Translations under genes and position numbers: made by a program
Source of the DNA: Perkinsus marinus ATCC 50983
Taxonomy: Eukaryota; Perkinsozoa; Perkinsida; Perkinsidae
DNA length: 64,000 nt
Direction: 5' to 3'
Assembly (NCBI RefSeq): GCF_000006405.1
Contig: NW_003200768.1
Span: forward strand, 62,039-126,038
Shown here: piece by piece, positions 1 through 13,394 of the stretch
Layout of the letters: every line of letters starts with the position of its first letter
How positions within the stretch are numbered: the stretch's first letter is position 1
Notes under the pieces: generated by a model
What the model saw: the letters and a program-made list of their open reading frames with translations, nothing else
Databases searched by the model: none
Told to the model about the DNA's origin: nothing

Positions 1-2101
1 AGGCTACCTCACTCATCAGAGACTCAGTAACGATCTTATCGAGGAGGACGAGTATTGATAAAGTTGTGAGTTGTGCTGGCACCATCCATTCTACCTACCT
101 TGTGTTGAAGGTACTCGATGATGAAGCGAGTAGTGCTGCATCAACACGTCAGGAGACTAGACGGGAATTCGTAGAGTATATAAACCATGTAGAAGTCAGG
201 GAGCCTAACCCTCATCTCACTCGTTATCTCCTCAACAATCATTGTAAGTTACTCAACCAGGATTCAACCCCGAATCAACTAGACAAGGAGTGGACTCTAA
301 TGACGGGTGGCAAAGGTAGGCATCATCATCAAAGCATATGGATACCACAAAATACACCTAGCCCAGCAGCAGCAGCAGCAGAAGCAGCAGCTTCTCATTC
401 TTTCATGTCGTCCTCTCCTCCTCTTTAGTGACATTGAACGCTACCTCGTCCTACATGGGAGATATCCCAGCAAAGGCCTATGCTATGCTTGAGGTGAGCA
501 GCATCGATACTCGCCCTATTCATACTTACCACCCAGGCAGTCGGCCAAGACTTCAACCTCAACCTCATAGAGCTGCAGGAGACCCATCTATCCAACATAC
601 CCATCCTACCTCTGATAGGCAGTCAGGTACTACTACTACTACCACAGTAATGGTGGCTCTAGTCATCACCAATGGGTAATCCTCCTTTAGTTGGCATCTG
701 TACTGGCCTTCGGGGCTCTTAGGATTGAGTGGGATATATTCAGAAACTTTTTAACCCGAATATCGGGGACATACACTGAGGTGGAGTATCATAACCAAGC
801 CCATGCAGCCCAGGTAGAGCTACCAACATGGGCACCACCTAGAAAGGCGAGTATCCCTCGTTATAGGTCACCTCTCATGGTAACTACCTCCTCCGGGCTA
901 CAGGAATGCCAGTAAGTGCATTGGACCATACAGCTTACCTTGTAGCCTGTATATGTCATGATGTTGGTCATAGTGGTAAGAATAATGGCTTCTACGTAGA
1001 GACGGGTGATCGCCTCGCTTTGAGGTAGTACTCAAAGACATCTGAGCATCTACATGGCTGTGATTACCTGGTAGTAGATATAACGACAGATCAGTCCTAG
1101 AACAGTTTCATGTAGCAACAGCATTCGAGATGATGGAGGACTTCCATGAGTGTAACATCATTGAGAACCTTACCAGGGAAGAACGGAAAGGCTTCAGGTA
1201 TTTACTTGTAGCTCATTACTTGCCCCCATCATTAATAATGTTCAGGTCCTTCGTTATTGAGCTCATCCTGGCGACCGATATGGCTAAACATTTTGCCGCA
1301 CTAACTGATTTACGCTTACTAGTCCGTAATTCGGAGTTCAGGTGCTACCAGTCTTATCTGGTTTGGTGAACTAGTCGTGACGACGGATTGCTGATGACTT
1401 CACTCTCAGGACTGTGATTCAAGACCATATGAATGCTGACGAGCGGCTGCTTATCTTCAAGGCCTGCATTAAAGTAGCCCTATAACATGTGTAGTCGGTA
1501 TTGGTTTGATGATGATTATTATGATAATAGGCTGCCGATATCGGTCATACCTGTCTACCATGGGATCAGCATTATGAACTATCTCTTCGATTGGCTGAGG
1601 AGTTCTTCAAACAAGGGGATCTCGAGAAACAGTTACATGGTAGTACTCATCATACCATCGTTACTGCTGCACCTACTGTGTGGTAGTTCCTGTATCACCA
1701 CTATGTGACAGAGATAGAGTCAATCTACCCCGATCCCAATTGGGCTTTATTGATTATCTCGTTAGGGTACGTGAAATAGTATGATCTCATTCCCATACTA
1801 ATACTCAGCCCTTTATTGACATCATGACCAAGATAGACCTCGATCATAGGACAGATATGATCATAAAGCAACTCGATACTAATGTTGATGTCAGTCACTG
1901 CTACTGCTGCTGCCCTGTGCCGTTGCCATTCTTGCTGCCTAGGGGTGGAAGTCTCAAGAGGATGAGGGTAAGACAAGACCACCATTAGGTTGGAGTTATA
2001 AGCCTATCTTCAAGAAGACTACTGATGGTAACCATTCCGGAACAATCGCCAAACAACGCCGTAGTGGGAATAGGAGTAGTATTAGCCGAGTCCAAGAATG
2101 A
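1..2101 (+). CDS. Class I 3',5'-cyclic-nucleotide phosphodiesterase (5' partial)
   Basis: Hydrolyses cAMP and/or cGMP; the N-terminus lies before the window. The catalytic domain is rebuilt from short exons on the plus strand. YHNQAHAAQ (about 788-814) matches the class I HNxxHA motif. An exon from 869 encodes a run ending HDVGHSGKNNGF, the second metal-binding HD. NDRSVLEQFH and CNIIENL follow (about 1083-1165), then VIELILATDMAKHF (about 1253-1300), EEFFKQGDLEKQ (about 1597-1632), CDRDRV and SQLGFIDYLV (about 1707-1770). These motifs occur in the family order with family spacing, so the domain looks complete and all metal-ligand motifs are present. The end is placed at a TGA (2099-2101) after a basic tail; this last exon is less certain. 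Substrate specificity and any N-terminal regulatory or membrane domain cannot be judged. Confidence 0.85.
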
Positions 2102-4233
2102 TGATGCGATGTATCTAGGTTCATTATCTTCACATCCTCCTCCTCCTCCTTCTGATAAATAGATGCTCTTCATGTTGTCTGGTATACTCGGGTACTCCTA
2201 TGGGACTATATCAGTACCTACTGTCCTCTTCATGTAATGCTCTGCTGCTCATCATCCTTTGTCCCTCCAAGGATCATGCCACGTAATGGCTAGCATTTTC
2301 CATGATACTTAGCTCTCGTATCGACTACCTTTACTCTTGCGTTACTTCAGCAGTATGGGACTACTTGACGAGTTCAGCCATTAGTACAGCATATCTCATG
2401 GACCCTACCTCATGATGCATTGCACCAAGTTCATCATACTATGTGCAGTCCTTCGTACCTAATACGTCAGATGGTAACGAGGAGGTGCTGTTGCACAGTG
2501 TTTGAGGGGAATCCCGGGGATGATTGAAGTAAGGCAGGAGCTATATCGAGGCTGCGTGAGTTGACCGAATCTGGATACTTACTGGTCCATTATGGAGCAT
2601 GGCTGTGGGACGACTCACAGCACGGTCTCTGATAAGGTGTACCGGACATAGTTGTGATGGATGAAGATGAAGATGGATCAGCCGTGTTCCACCGACGTAT
2701 GGCCATCCGAGAGCATTAGATGCTCCCCTATGAGGGCCTTTGGTATGAACAACGCCTCTTGATCCTCGATGGGCAGTACTTGAGGATTGTATAACAATCG
2801 CAGGACTCATTACTCATCATTTCAGACGGCCTTATTGTTGATCATCAATCTCACTCACACCATTTCTGATGTCATTCCTACTGTTGACTCGATTCGGGGG
2901 TCCAGATATATTCCTCCCCCGTCCCTATTGCCGTTAGTTACGTTTTCGTTACTACACTCCAGTTGAGGTCATACAACTGTCAATATGCTCCACAATCGTA
3001 TGCACTACTTCAATTATGGTCGACGGAATAGCATCGATGCCCATCATGAGCATCATCGTGGAGGTAGCAGCCCTCACATAGAGAAGGAGGAGGAGGAGGG
3101 AGAGGAGAGCCTATTCCCCGGTACTGTACATGTCAATTGTTCATTACGAGGAGGATACCTTCTATTATCAGATCGGGAGGATACAGGGTCTCTATCACCT
3201 CGATCAGCTGATGCTGGTGGCGGTACTCACAATAGACGTGTAGGGCCTCCTCACGATGGGCTGGGTAGTGTCTATGATGGCCTCATGCGGGTAGTCGCTT
3301 CCTTTTAGACCATAAAAGCAGATGCCTCTCGAGCAGTATCGCACCTTCAAATATCGTCCGAGACGTGTCCGGTGATGTTACGGCAGAGGCGACAGCAATA
3401 GACCAGGACAGGGGGGAGGGGGTCATCTGTGATGCATGCCCAGGATGCGATGATGTATTTCTTATGTAGTGATAATGATCATTACAGTCATCATCATCAT
3501 CAGGTGTGCTCTCAAGTGAAGACCTTTTGTACTGTGTGTAGGATTAAAGTGGAAGCCGCTGACCAGAAGAGTCATCCATCGTGCCGGTCTGAGTGTCGTC
3601 GTCATCTCCTCATATCAGATCCATCAAGAGGATATTCAATGAAGAGTTTCTCCTCTCGAGGAGGAGGACCTTTACGTGAGTTTACCACATGTCAAGTACA
3701 ACGGCATAATAAGTTGAATGATTGTTGGATATGTGCCCATGGGAGAATGTAGTACATTATGTGCTCCTCGTAGTCACTAATGGTCATCATCCCCTTTCAT
3801 CATTAGATACGACGTTAGTGAGTTTATGTTCCAACACGCTGCGGGTATTCGGCCTTTAATGCAACGAGCTGGTGGTGTTCAGGATGCGAGTGTAGATTAT
3901 GACTTCCATTCATCGAGGAGTCGCCACAATGGTAATAATAACTCTCCCTCCTCCCCCTCCTCCTTTAGTCTTCTTTCATCATCTCATCAGAATGGAGGAG
4001 ATTGTGTATCGGCCGAGTTGTACCCTGTCCTTTACGAGGGGATCCCTATGGAGTCACTAAAACGTCATCATCTTCTGAGGGTAGCGGTTGTGGCATTATG
4101 TGAAGCATTAAAAGGTGAGTATCGGTATCTATACATCATCATTATCATCATCATCAGATGCTCCTTCACGGGCCCTTTCCTCCTCGGCATTATTTATTTC
4201 TATTCATTGGTAACACTCCTGTACATCCTTTAA
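2102..4233 (+). other. Candidate multi-exon gene(s), unrecognised
   Basis: No family is recognised. Several short plus-strand open segments bounded by plausible splice sites suggest exons. About 2720-2790 encodes YEGLWYEQRLLILDGQYL, vaguely like the start of a PH domain. 2985-3308 is acidic, with a Glu-rich run. About 3423-3480 and 3500-3750 contain cysteine clusters (CDACPGC; FCTVCRIKV) that could bind zinc. 3826-4233 is the clearest piece: 3826-4112 is open, then an intron starting GTGAGT and ending in a CATCATCAG tract, then a short exon ending in TAA near 4231. I could not join the pieces into one frame, so this may be one gene, two genes, or a gene plus a 3' untranslated region. Confidence 0.3.
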
Positions 4234-7233
4234 TAATATCATTCATACCACCACCACCGCCACCGCTACCACCTTGAAAACGTAACTATCGATATTTGTA
4301 CAACATTTAGTCGATTCCTTGAGGTTAGAGTCGTCTGGCCCTGCAGTGCCCAAGAGCGTCATCTGTGATGTTCTGGGCATTCGACAGTCAGTACCTCTCT
4401 ATACTTCCTGCATTCTGCTTCTATCAGTAAACAGCGCAGTTGCTGCCCCCGACACCATTCGTATGTCTATACTCGTACAGAATTCTCGTCTATACAGTAC
4501 CCATTCATGGCGAGTACTCAAGATTCAATAGAACTCTCTGTTATTGGGCTTCGACACCCGTGTTGGGTGGTGAACCACTCGATGATAGCGCTCTAGGCTG
4601 AGTCATGTGCGACGTATACCATTTCTGCTCACTTCATTTACTACTGGTGCCGAGCATTCACCGTCGCTAACATTTCATAAGCGTTGTGTTTAGAGTAGCT
4701 GGATCTATGTTAGAATGCATCATCGACGAAGGCAACATTGAACCCGTGAGGATAAATTAAGCTGCGTGAGCTGTAATCACACACGTTGCACAGTAGTACG
4801 ATGGAACAGAGGAGTGGTAACGAGAACGTGAGTTGAAAATAAGGAAACTGGAAAACAGTTTTCCAATTTCCTCATTTTTCCAGTTTTCCGAGAACTATGG
4901 TAGACAGTTGGTACTATGCATGTTGGATATGCGAGTATCGATCCTGAGCTCGAAGGTGAAAGATGCATCCGAGAGCAGCTACAGCATTTCCAGGTCAAAT
5001 TCATTTTTTACCGACAAATTTGATTTTTTACCCATTTGGTTAATGTTTTACCTTTTAAGTTAACGTTTTACCCATGGCTTTAAAATACCAAGAAAATTAA
5101 TATTATACCCGGTTTATTTGAAAGTTTAGGAGTTTAATTTAATCAAGGCGCTCAATGACCACGTGAAGGTCAATGACAACTCGAGGAGTCGTGTCGCTGC
5201 TTCGGCAGTTATATTAGTGTTGCACTTGCCTTGCTTGTCGTCTATTTTCAATGACTTGACGAGAAGAGTCGCTGATGAGCATGACCAGAAAACTCAACTT
5301 GTTCAACTACCTCTATGCTTCACCTATGTAATTCTTCCGTATGATTTCCCCCTGTAGTCGATACCATTACTCGTTCACTCTCCCCTTACTGGGGGAATCA
5401 ACGTCTCCATCACGTCGCTACCTAGTCTTACAATGTATCTCACGGTATTTCAACCGGCTCTGGCTACTGACCCTTTTGATCCTTCTTAGACGAGCATAAG
5501 ATGAAATGGGATTAGTACGACTGGTTAGTTATACAAGCGTACACTCTCCTGCTTCTCATGGACCACTCTAGCTGCATTCAGGATGGGCTAAAACCTGAAG
5601 ATTATCCCTTAATGTTCGAGGGAGGGGCTTTATGGAGTCCACAAACTGTTGCTTGTGTATATCTCTCGTGCTGCATTAATCCCACTGGTGGCTTCGTAAT
5701 TGACGGAGATGTTCACCAGTCTATCCAAACGGGCTCAACAGATCACCTTGAGACTTCTGTAAGTACGCATCGGCTACACTGTTATCCAGGATAGTACATT
5801 CTCGTAACGACTCGGGGGTAATCGATTCTTGTCAGTATTCGTCATAGTATCCATTCAAGACCCTGGACGTGTTCTAAACACTATATATATACCGCTGGGT
5901 GTACGAAAGGCTCACCTCATTTAACAGTAGCATTCAATGATATGAGAATGCCACTTCAAAATCCGCCAGCACTTACTGTCTTGGACTTCTATCCTTTTCA
6001 CCTCTTATAGCTAGAAAGGGCATCGATAGAAAACGGTGGGTCTCACCAGAGGTTGCTTTCCAGTTATGACAGGAATTACATTGAGATCTCATGCATCTCC
6101 AATTCCTCGATTGGTATTATCTTATAGAAGTACTGAGGCGATACTAGTATCGACAGCACTCATTGTCACTGTTCGCCTTTGTATATACTACCTACCATAA
6201 ACTCTAACCTTGGTAGGTCCTGGAGTTGGCCTTTACTATTATTGGGCCTCTCCGTGATGAATCGTCTAGTCCACGATCCATGATAGATGGAAGCCCGTAG
6301 ATATTGTAATAGTCGTCAGTAAGGACGCAACTTGTCTATCATCACTGAGATTCAGCAACCGTGAATCGATGAAGAGTTTCTCATCATTCGACAGACGTTA
6401 TCATCAACATTGAATCATAATCATCAGCCAAAGACAAGAAAACAGCTAATGGCGAGCGCGCTAATTCGTGGCGTGGTGACAACTTCTCCGCGCGTGCATG
6501 TTAACAGATTCTCAAGGTGCGCTTTCTCGTTGCAACACATCATCTCCATGTTGCATGTAGATGACCCGGTACAAGACTAGAACTTCAGATGGCTTCCTCG
6601 ATTTGTATAGAGAAAAACTGGCAGGAGACAAAGCCCATCAGAGGTTCTTTTAGTTCACGGCTTTCCATGAGTTATACATTCGTTAGATGCCGATACGTTC
6701 GGTGGTAAGGCACATCTCATCTGAGAGGAAGTCCTCGTCAGTGAAGTCATCGTGGTCAATAGTATTGACTCAATACCAACTCCTATTCACCATTCTATCT
6801 CGTACAACCGACGTGGAGCCTTTTGTATTCATTTGACTAGAAGGCATTTTAGGGCTTTTGCTGTATTTCACCTGTGAACCGTTATTATGAAGTATTATTA
6901 TTGCGATGGACTGTGTCCTCATCAATAGACTGCGAGTCCTCGTCGCACACTTCCATTATTAATCGCTCACTAGGTTCCCAACACAATTCTCCATAAAAGT
7001 TGCTAGTAAATTATATCAACTTGAACAGAGAAATGGGCCGGCAATTGACATAGTACTATGAAAGTGAAACTCTGAGATCCGAGCATCAATAGGCTCTCAT
7101 CGCCCTGGCCTTCAGCTCGACCTCTACTCCCCAGCATCTCAATGAGGTGTATCGGCTTTGGCCGAGTTTTGCTTCGCATCAGGAGACCTGACCGATAACA
7201 TACACGGACAGTCGTAATAGGTGAAGCGGATGA
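4234..7233. other. Largely unassigned stretch with possible exons
   Basis: No protein family is recognised in these 3 kb. Open plus-strand segments that read like exons occur at about 4319-4531, 5163-5357, 5390-5480 and 5558-5760; the last ends at a GTAAGT donor. About 5830-5930 encodes FVIVSIQDPGRVLNTIYIPL. None could be linked into a model. An AT-rich repeat patch lies at 4843-5070 and has its own entry. The remainder, 6100-7233, shows no convincing coding or RNA signal. It includes the 3' flank of the minus-strand coiled-coil gene that ends at 7234. Confidence 0.25.
4843..5070. repeat. AT-rich inverted and direct repeat patch
   Basis: The segment 4843-4857 (GGAAACTGGAAAACA) is followed at once by its near-perfect inverted copy (4857-4871, one mismatch). 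A further copy of the TTTTCCAGTTTTCC arm lies at 4876-4889. From about 5006 to 5070 the string TTTTACC recurs four times at roughly 19-nt spacing. The composition is clearly more AT-rich than the surroundings. It could be a short mobile-element remnant or a local slippage expansion. Confidence 0.5.
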
Positions 7234-10200
7234 CTACTGTGTGGATGACGGTGGATTAGACGGCGAAGGCGCAGCGTTGTGAGCTGCTGGTGGTGGAGGA
7301 GCCTGTTGCACTGATGGCATCATCTGTGGCTGGGTCGGTGGTAGAGTCTGGGGAGGAGGTACTGCATAGCCTCCCTGCACTTGACTAGGAGATGCTCCCC
7401 AGGCCATCTGCTGCTGGGGGTATTGCTGAGGTGCTGCTGACCATGAACCCGTCGGCATCCTGAGAAGGGTAACTGTCGTTTGAAACAGTAATAGATTCAC
7501 TCACATCATATGTTGCGGCTGATTCATTGGATACTGGATGTTGCCTGGGGTAGCGGCAGCGGTAGGAGGAGGAGTAGTAGTCTAGTAAGATGAGATATGA
7601 ATACACACTCTAGATAGCAGTCCTCACCGAAGCAGCTAAAGACTGCTGTCGATGCAGCTGAGCAAATGCCTGATCCCTCTCTTGCTTCAACTGATCTGCC
7701 ATATCATGTTGTCTCTTCCGCTCCATCTCGGCATCCCTAATAAGTCACACCATACCGCGTTACGTTCTCTACTAGTTGTGCCTACTTCTGCGCCTTTGCC
7801 TGCTGAGCCTTCATCTCATCGATTTGCCTCTGTAGCTCCTGTTGGGTATTCAACTGATCCTCATAAGCCCTAACGACAATTCCTAGTGAACCTCATCCGA
7901 GTGATGATACTCATCACCTCTCAGCCCTCTCCTTCTGTCGGTTGGAAGCATCTAATTGCTTCTCCAGCTCAGCCCGTTGTTCCTTTTGCGTGTCCAGTTC
8001 CCTGAATAAAGACATCAACGCCAGTATTGTCAGCAAGAGCCTTACTTAGTAGTATTGGCCAAATCAGCATCAGTCTGTTGCTTTTGCTTCTGCATCTTGT
8101 CATTCGTAGCCTTCTGAGAGTCTGCCCGAGACTTCTGTGCTGCAGCTTCCCTGAGGGTGTCAATCACATTCTCACTACATCCACTGCTACTGCCTACTTA
8201 TCCGCCTGTGCCTTGGCATCAGTAACCTCCTTAATCTTCTGATTCAGCTTGCTTTCCGTCTGAATGAGAAAACTCAGACACATGTTAAAGCCCACAATAT
8301 CACACCTCCTTCGACTTAGCCGTCAGAGTCCTCATCTGCTCCACGAGGTCGCTCTTAGCACGGTTCAGATCTTCCACTTGCTTCCGTAAACCAGCAAGCT
8401 GGATAACACGAGGATGATGATACCTCCGTATGATGATGGTGATCTTCCTTACCTCTCTATCAAGAGCCTTGCCTTGTTGCTCTGCCTCATTAGCTCTAGC
8501 CTGGGCCTCAGCAGCAGCCCGACTCTGTTTCTCTGCCTCTGCTGCTGCCTGTTGACGAGCTTGTTTCTCGGCCTCGTACGCCTGATGCAACATCCAGCCC
8601 CACGACTCTGCTGCTACTACTACCTTCTGAGTCTGCTTGTGCTGCTCTACCTCGGCCTGTGTCTGTTTAGTTGCCTCATTAGCTTTGCCCTCCGCTTCGT
8701 TGACCTTGGCTACAGCCTTCTCCCTATCAGCCTTCTCCTTCTCGTAAGCCTACATTGATAATACCATTGAAGCCACTATAACCAGTGACCACTGCATCAC
8801 CTTATATGTCTGAGCATGCTCCTTCTTCTCGGCCTCCGTCTGGGCCTTAGCCTCCTTAACCTCATTCTTAGCCTCCTAAAATCCATACCAATGGTAGGTG
8901 AAGTATGGTAAGCCGAACCATACCGCAACTCTCTGGTTCAAGTCATCCACCTGCCCAGCTAGCTTATCAGCATCTCTCTTTGCAGCAGCACTGTTCTTCT
9001 TCTCATCAGCAAGTTGCCGTGTGAGATCCTCCTTAGCATTGCGCCCATCTGAGCTCATCATCATATACGACGAAGAACTACCCATAAGGCAACTCCCACC
9101 TTCCGCCTTCTTCTGCAACTGTTCCTTCTCTATCTGTACAGCCTTCAGCTGGGCCTGGGCCTGTGTAAGGTCCTTATCCTTCTGCTGTACTTGAGTATTC
9201 AGAGCCTTGAGATCCTTCTCAGCCTGGGCTCGAGCCGTCTTCTCAGTATCGAGTTGCTACAATAGACACTCCATACCATCGTCTCATGCGGTTAATACTA
9301 CCTGTTTGGTCTGGGTAAGCTCATTATTGACGTTCTCCAACTCTTGTTGAAGACTTTGCAACTTCTGCCTCTCCCCAGACAACACTTGCTGGAGCCTAAA
9401 CAACACATGGCACGACCAAGGGAGGTGGCAAGAAGCCTTCTCCTCCGCCGCCCCCTTACCCTTCTAATCGGCCTTTAGACTCAGTAGCTGACTGCTCTGC
9501 TGTTTTCGCTCTATCACTAGCCTTAGCTGCAGCAGCATCCTAACATCATATACGGCTGCACTGTAAGGTATGTACACCCCCCCCCCCCCCCTCACGGCAT
9601 CAGCCTTCTCCTTCACAGCAGCGTCAGTGGTCTCTTTAGCCTTCTTCAGTTCAGCCTCCATCTGTTGAAGCTTCTCCTTCACTTGAGGGAGCTCTTGAGC
9701 ATCCTTACTCAATTGTGCTATCTGTTCGGATGCTTCCTTGAACTGAAATATCGATACTGACCAATGCCCCAGCCAGGTGCTGCCTTACCTTAGCGTTGAG
9801 ATCCTCCTGTGCCTTCTGAGCCGCCTCTAGATCAGTATGCAGCTTATCCCTCTCGGCAGTGACTGCATCCAGGGACTGCACCATCAGGATAATGATGCAT
9901 GATAGACTCGTTAAGATGTAGTACATCAGATGCTTCCTTCATCTGGGCTGCCTTATCCTGCGCCTCCTTAAGCTTCTGCTTGAAGTCTTCTAAAGAGGCC
10001 TCTGCCTTCTGTCGCTGTATAAGACCAACAGTATACTAATCACCACCCCCAGCTAGCCGTACCATATGCATATCGATCTTCTGGGCATCCTCCGCCTCAT
10101 CAGCAGCCTTCTCAGCAGCCTCTATCCGGGACACGGCCTCATCCCTATCAGCCACAGCCTTATCGATAGCGCTCTAGCATTGAGTAATACATGGCAACAT

Positions 10201-11788
10201 GGGTGTAATGAGTGCTCCTCACCTGCAGCTCATCTATCTTCTTCTGAGACTCCTCGACACTAAGGTCCTGGTCTGCTCGTAGCTTCTTCTCATCCTCCAA
10301 CTTTTGGGCGACCTACATCATTCCATCACGCTCAATAGGAATCTATACCGTGTCATTACCTCATCCCGAGCCTTCTTCTCAGTCTCCAAAGTCTTCTCTG
10401 TTTCCCTTCGCTGCCTCCTCTCATCATCTGCCTGTTTTTGAGCAGTCTCCCGCAACTGCTTATCCTTCTCTGATGCAGCAACAGCTGCACGCTGAGCCGC
10501 TGTCGCCTCCTAAACCACACCTCTTGCCAATATCCTCTCATCACCACTACTACCTCTACTAGCTTTAGTGCAGCGGCTTTATCAGCCTGTTCGGACTGTA
10601 CCTTAAGCAGTGCTCTATCACGGTCCTTCTTAGCTGTCTCCAACAAGGCCAGTGCCTACAACAGCTTTGTACCCACCCTCTGCGATAAGTAGAGCATGGT
10701 CCACCTCAACCTTCGCCTTCCCTTCAATATCCAACAGCTTGGCTATCCTCTCCTTAGTATCCGCCTAATTACAACTACTTGGTGGTGACCTCGTCCATCA
10801 CTAGTTGACCCACCTCCAGCTTCTGCATCTTCCGTGCATGATCCCTCTCATTAGTAACCTTATCGAGAGCCTCAACAGCCTGTTGCCGCGCTGCCTTATA
10901 GGAGCTTACTTCATCCTCATACCTCGAGATAAGCATAATGTACCCTATTAGCGACGTATGGCCTCCTTACCCTTGCACTAGGCGATAGAACCTATCAAAC
11001 TCAGGAGTGATGGTATCTATTTGGTCCTCCAACTGTTTACAAAAATCCTCCACTTGTTTAAGGAGGTTACGCAGAGATGTTGATACCTTATCAAACCTGA
11101 GGATTCAGAAGAGGAAGGGGATGATAATAAGATAGCAAGGACGACCTTGGCTACGATAGCAGTATGCTACTGATAAGGCAACACATGTTAACAGTGATAT
11201 AGGTACAGCTGACTACCCCTACATGGTGGTGGATGTATACTATGACCCCATTGGTGGCACATCTGTTATAGCTCCATAATTGTCCAATACGAATATAATG
11301 ATGGTATAGAGAGTCCCCCTTCCCCCAGCCTATCCCTAACTACCTGCTAAGTGGTATCGTATCAGACGCTAACTGGGCTGCATTAACACCTATCTGCTCA
11401 GCACATATCCTCAAGGCATTATGCAACTGTTGCCACTGATCCTGTAAGTATAGCAATTTCCATGCTCCTCCTGATATCGATAATTAATACAGTATCCACC
11501 TCAGAGACTACTACCAGGTGGTGACTCGGGATCCTCAGCAAGAGGATCATCATCATCATCCGCGACAACCATCCCAGCACCACCATCGTCATAATCAAAA
11601 AAAGAAGCGTCAAGGCCCTGCTGTGGAAAGGGCTGACTAGTGAAGGGATCCGATGATCGCGTGGGCGGCGGCGGAGGCGGCTGTACTGGAGATGGAGCGT
11701 TCAGGGACATAGCCACTGGTGATCGGTGTGATATATCGTACCACCCTCCAGCGTTATTACCACTACCACCAGCAGCAGTTTCAAGCAT
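7234..11788 (-). CDS. Long coiled-coil protein with proline-rich ends
   Basis: A multi-exon minus-strand gene, start ATG at 11788 and TAG at 7234-7236. The first exon (about 11788-11505) is low complexity, with a poly-proline run and an acidic DDDDD cluster. The central region, roughly 11100-7650 across many small exons, is rich in Ala, Lys, Glu and Gln with continuous heptad-like patterns, for example LEAAQKAQEDLNAKVR and AEKQARQQAAAEAEKQSRA, typical of an extended parallel coiled coil. The C-terminus (7500-7234) is Gln/Pro-rich and disordered. No motor, enzymatic or membrane segment is visible. A structural, cytoskeletal or tethering role is plausible but not shown. Intron boundaries were not all resolved, and one intron carries a 15-nt homopolymer. 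Confidence 0.75.
9577..9591 (+). repeat. C15 homopolymer in an intron
   Basis: Fifteen consecutive C residues (G on the coding strand) lie just inside a GTGAGG-type donor of the minus-strand coiled-coil gene, about 8 nt from the splice site. Such a tract is prone to length change and to assembly error. Confidence 0.9.
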
Positions 11789-12547
11789 ACAATAGGGTTA
11801 ATAAAACGCTGCAAATATCCAATAATTAGGCCGTATACTGATAAACCAACAACAGGGGGATGTAGAACATGTAACATGCGCTATTAGACTGATCAACTAC
11901 TGTTCTATCCTACTTCCCAGCGATAATGAGTTTGCACAAAGTGGTATGGAGTAGTTCGACTGCACTGACGTCCACACGCGTGGTCGCTACTGAGGTGTCC
12001 TACCCGGTAGCCACGAATAACAGTCGGCATTCACAGACGGGCTGTTATGCACGAGTTAACCTTCTATTATCAAGCAGTTCCAGCAAGATGAAGGGTCTAG
12101 GAATACGTGACATACCCCCTCCCCTACAAACATAAGTTCGGAAAAGTATTGCTCCCGATCTAGTACTACCGATAAAATAGCTTCCTTCAGCATAATGACA
12201 GCTGCCTGGTAGGTACAGTCAGGGGTCACTCACCCCACTAAAGCCTAGCGGAGATCAGCGCTTCAGTGGCAACCGCTATGCGGCCAAATTCATTCGTAAG
12301 AGCCTCCAGCTTGTTGACCTCGGTTCACCTCATTCCTGGTATAAAGGACATTCCACCATGTGACGTTGACCATGGAAGGGAACACCCAAGAGACACTACT
12401 ATAAGAGATATACTTGACACAGTACAATCCATAGCAGTACATGAAACACCACCTACAACGGTAACAGGATTGCATAGATGTCGATAGTTTAATAACAATG
12501 AAATGGTTGATGAAAACAACATTGAAGATATAAAGTCGTTCAACCGA
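11789..12547. other. Intergenic, divergent or promoter-side DNA
   Basis: This lies between the start of the coiled-coil gene (11788, minus) and the stop of the next minus-strand gene (12548). It should hold the 3' untranslated region of the latter and the promoter of the former. Open frames here are short, and I see no conserved domain or RNA. Confidence 0.5.
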
Positions 12548-13147
12548 CTAACCACTGTCGTCATCACGTGGCCTAAGGATCGTGCAACAAGGGCATATAC
12601 ACCGCACTTTACAGCAATGGCATCCGGTACTATTAGTAAACCACGGACCTGAGGAGAAGAAGGAGGAAGTCTATATAGGGGTCTTCCACACTTATTACTG
12701 CACATGCAGGTATAGGTCTTGATCGTATGATATGTTGATGGTGGACCAGGCACCATTACGGCTTCTTGTACTGGTGCAGTAGCAGTCGTTAAGGGTATAC
12801 CAGTAGTACTACAAGATACATGATGCTCAATACGATGGATCCCTGCTAACACCCACCTACACCACTGTTCCTGACTGCACTGTAGTAGAGGGCATGCCTG
12901 ATGGCTCTTCCACTGCCTGTACAAGCAAGTTACCTCCGGGAAGGACGTCTACTGGTACACGAACCTAGTATGGTGATACCATATTAAAGTAATCGGTCGT
13001 AGCTTACTTGTAGGTTAACCCCTGTATCAGGATCCCTTAGTTGGATAACAGTCCCTGCTGTAGCTGACGGTGGCACTCTTACCTGGGCATACTATGAGAC
13101 ATACCAAACCTCAACCAGTGTATTACCACTATTGTCCGACTGCTCAT
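12548..13147 (-). CDS. VQVP-repeat/cysteine-tail family protein, member B (136 aa)
   Basis: Five exons give one frame: 13127-13147, 13008-13082, 12861-12964, 12699-12808 and 12548-12648. The introns are GT-AG of 44, 43, 52 and 50 nt. The protein starts MSSRTIVVRVPPSATAGTVI and continues with a second half-repeat, VRVPVDVLPGGNLLVQ. This matches the two VxVPxGxxPGxxI half-repeats of the neighbouring paralogue at 13395-13810 and the copy at 24579-25252. The C-terminus is cysteine-rich: TCMC, then GCHCCKVRCICPCCTIL, and ends in a charged RPRDDDSG. Such tails are usually palmitoylated or membrane-embedded (CYSTM-like), which is an inference. This is the most divergent of the three copies. The role is unknown. 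Confidence 0.7.
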
Positions 13148-13394
13148 GCTTGGTACCTTTATGAGATCTGATAAACTGTAACTGATCGCTCTAGTGATAT
13201 AATTGTGTGTCACTGATGAGCGCAACAGTACGAGTAAGGGATTGAGACTTCAGAGTGATATATACACAGACTTAGAATTGAATAACTTTTAACGTCTGAG
13301 GTGCAGGGTCTACCAGCCACCCTCAGCATACAGAATTCGCCACTGGTGAGTGGGACAAAAATATGGATAAAGCGGGTAACTTGATTCAGAGTAA

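Noticed and set aside
7652-10562. Leucine/serine-rich plus-strand frames that look like membrane proteins
   Set aside because: They are reverse-strand readings of the Lys/Glu/Ala coiled-coil exons, which naturally give Leu/Ser/Phe-rich shadows.
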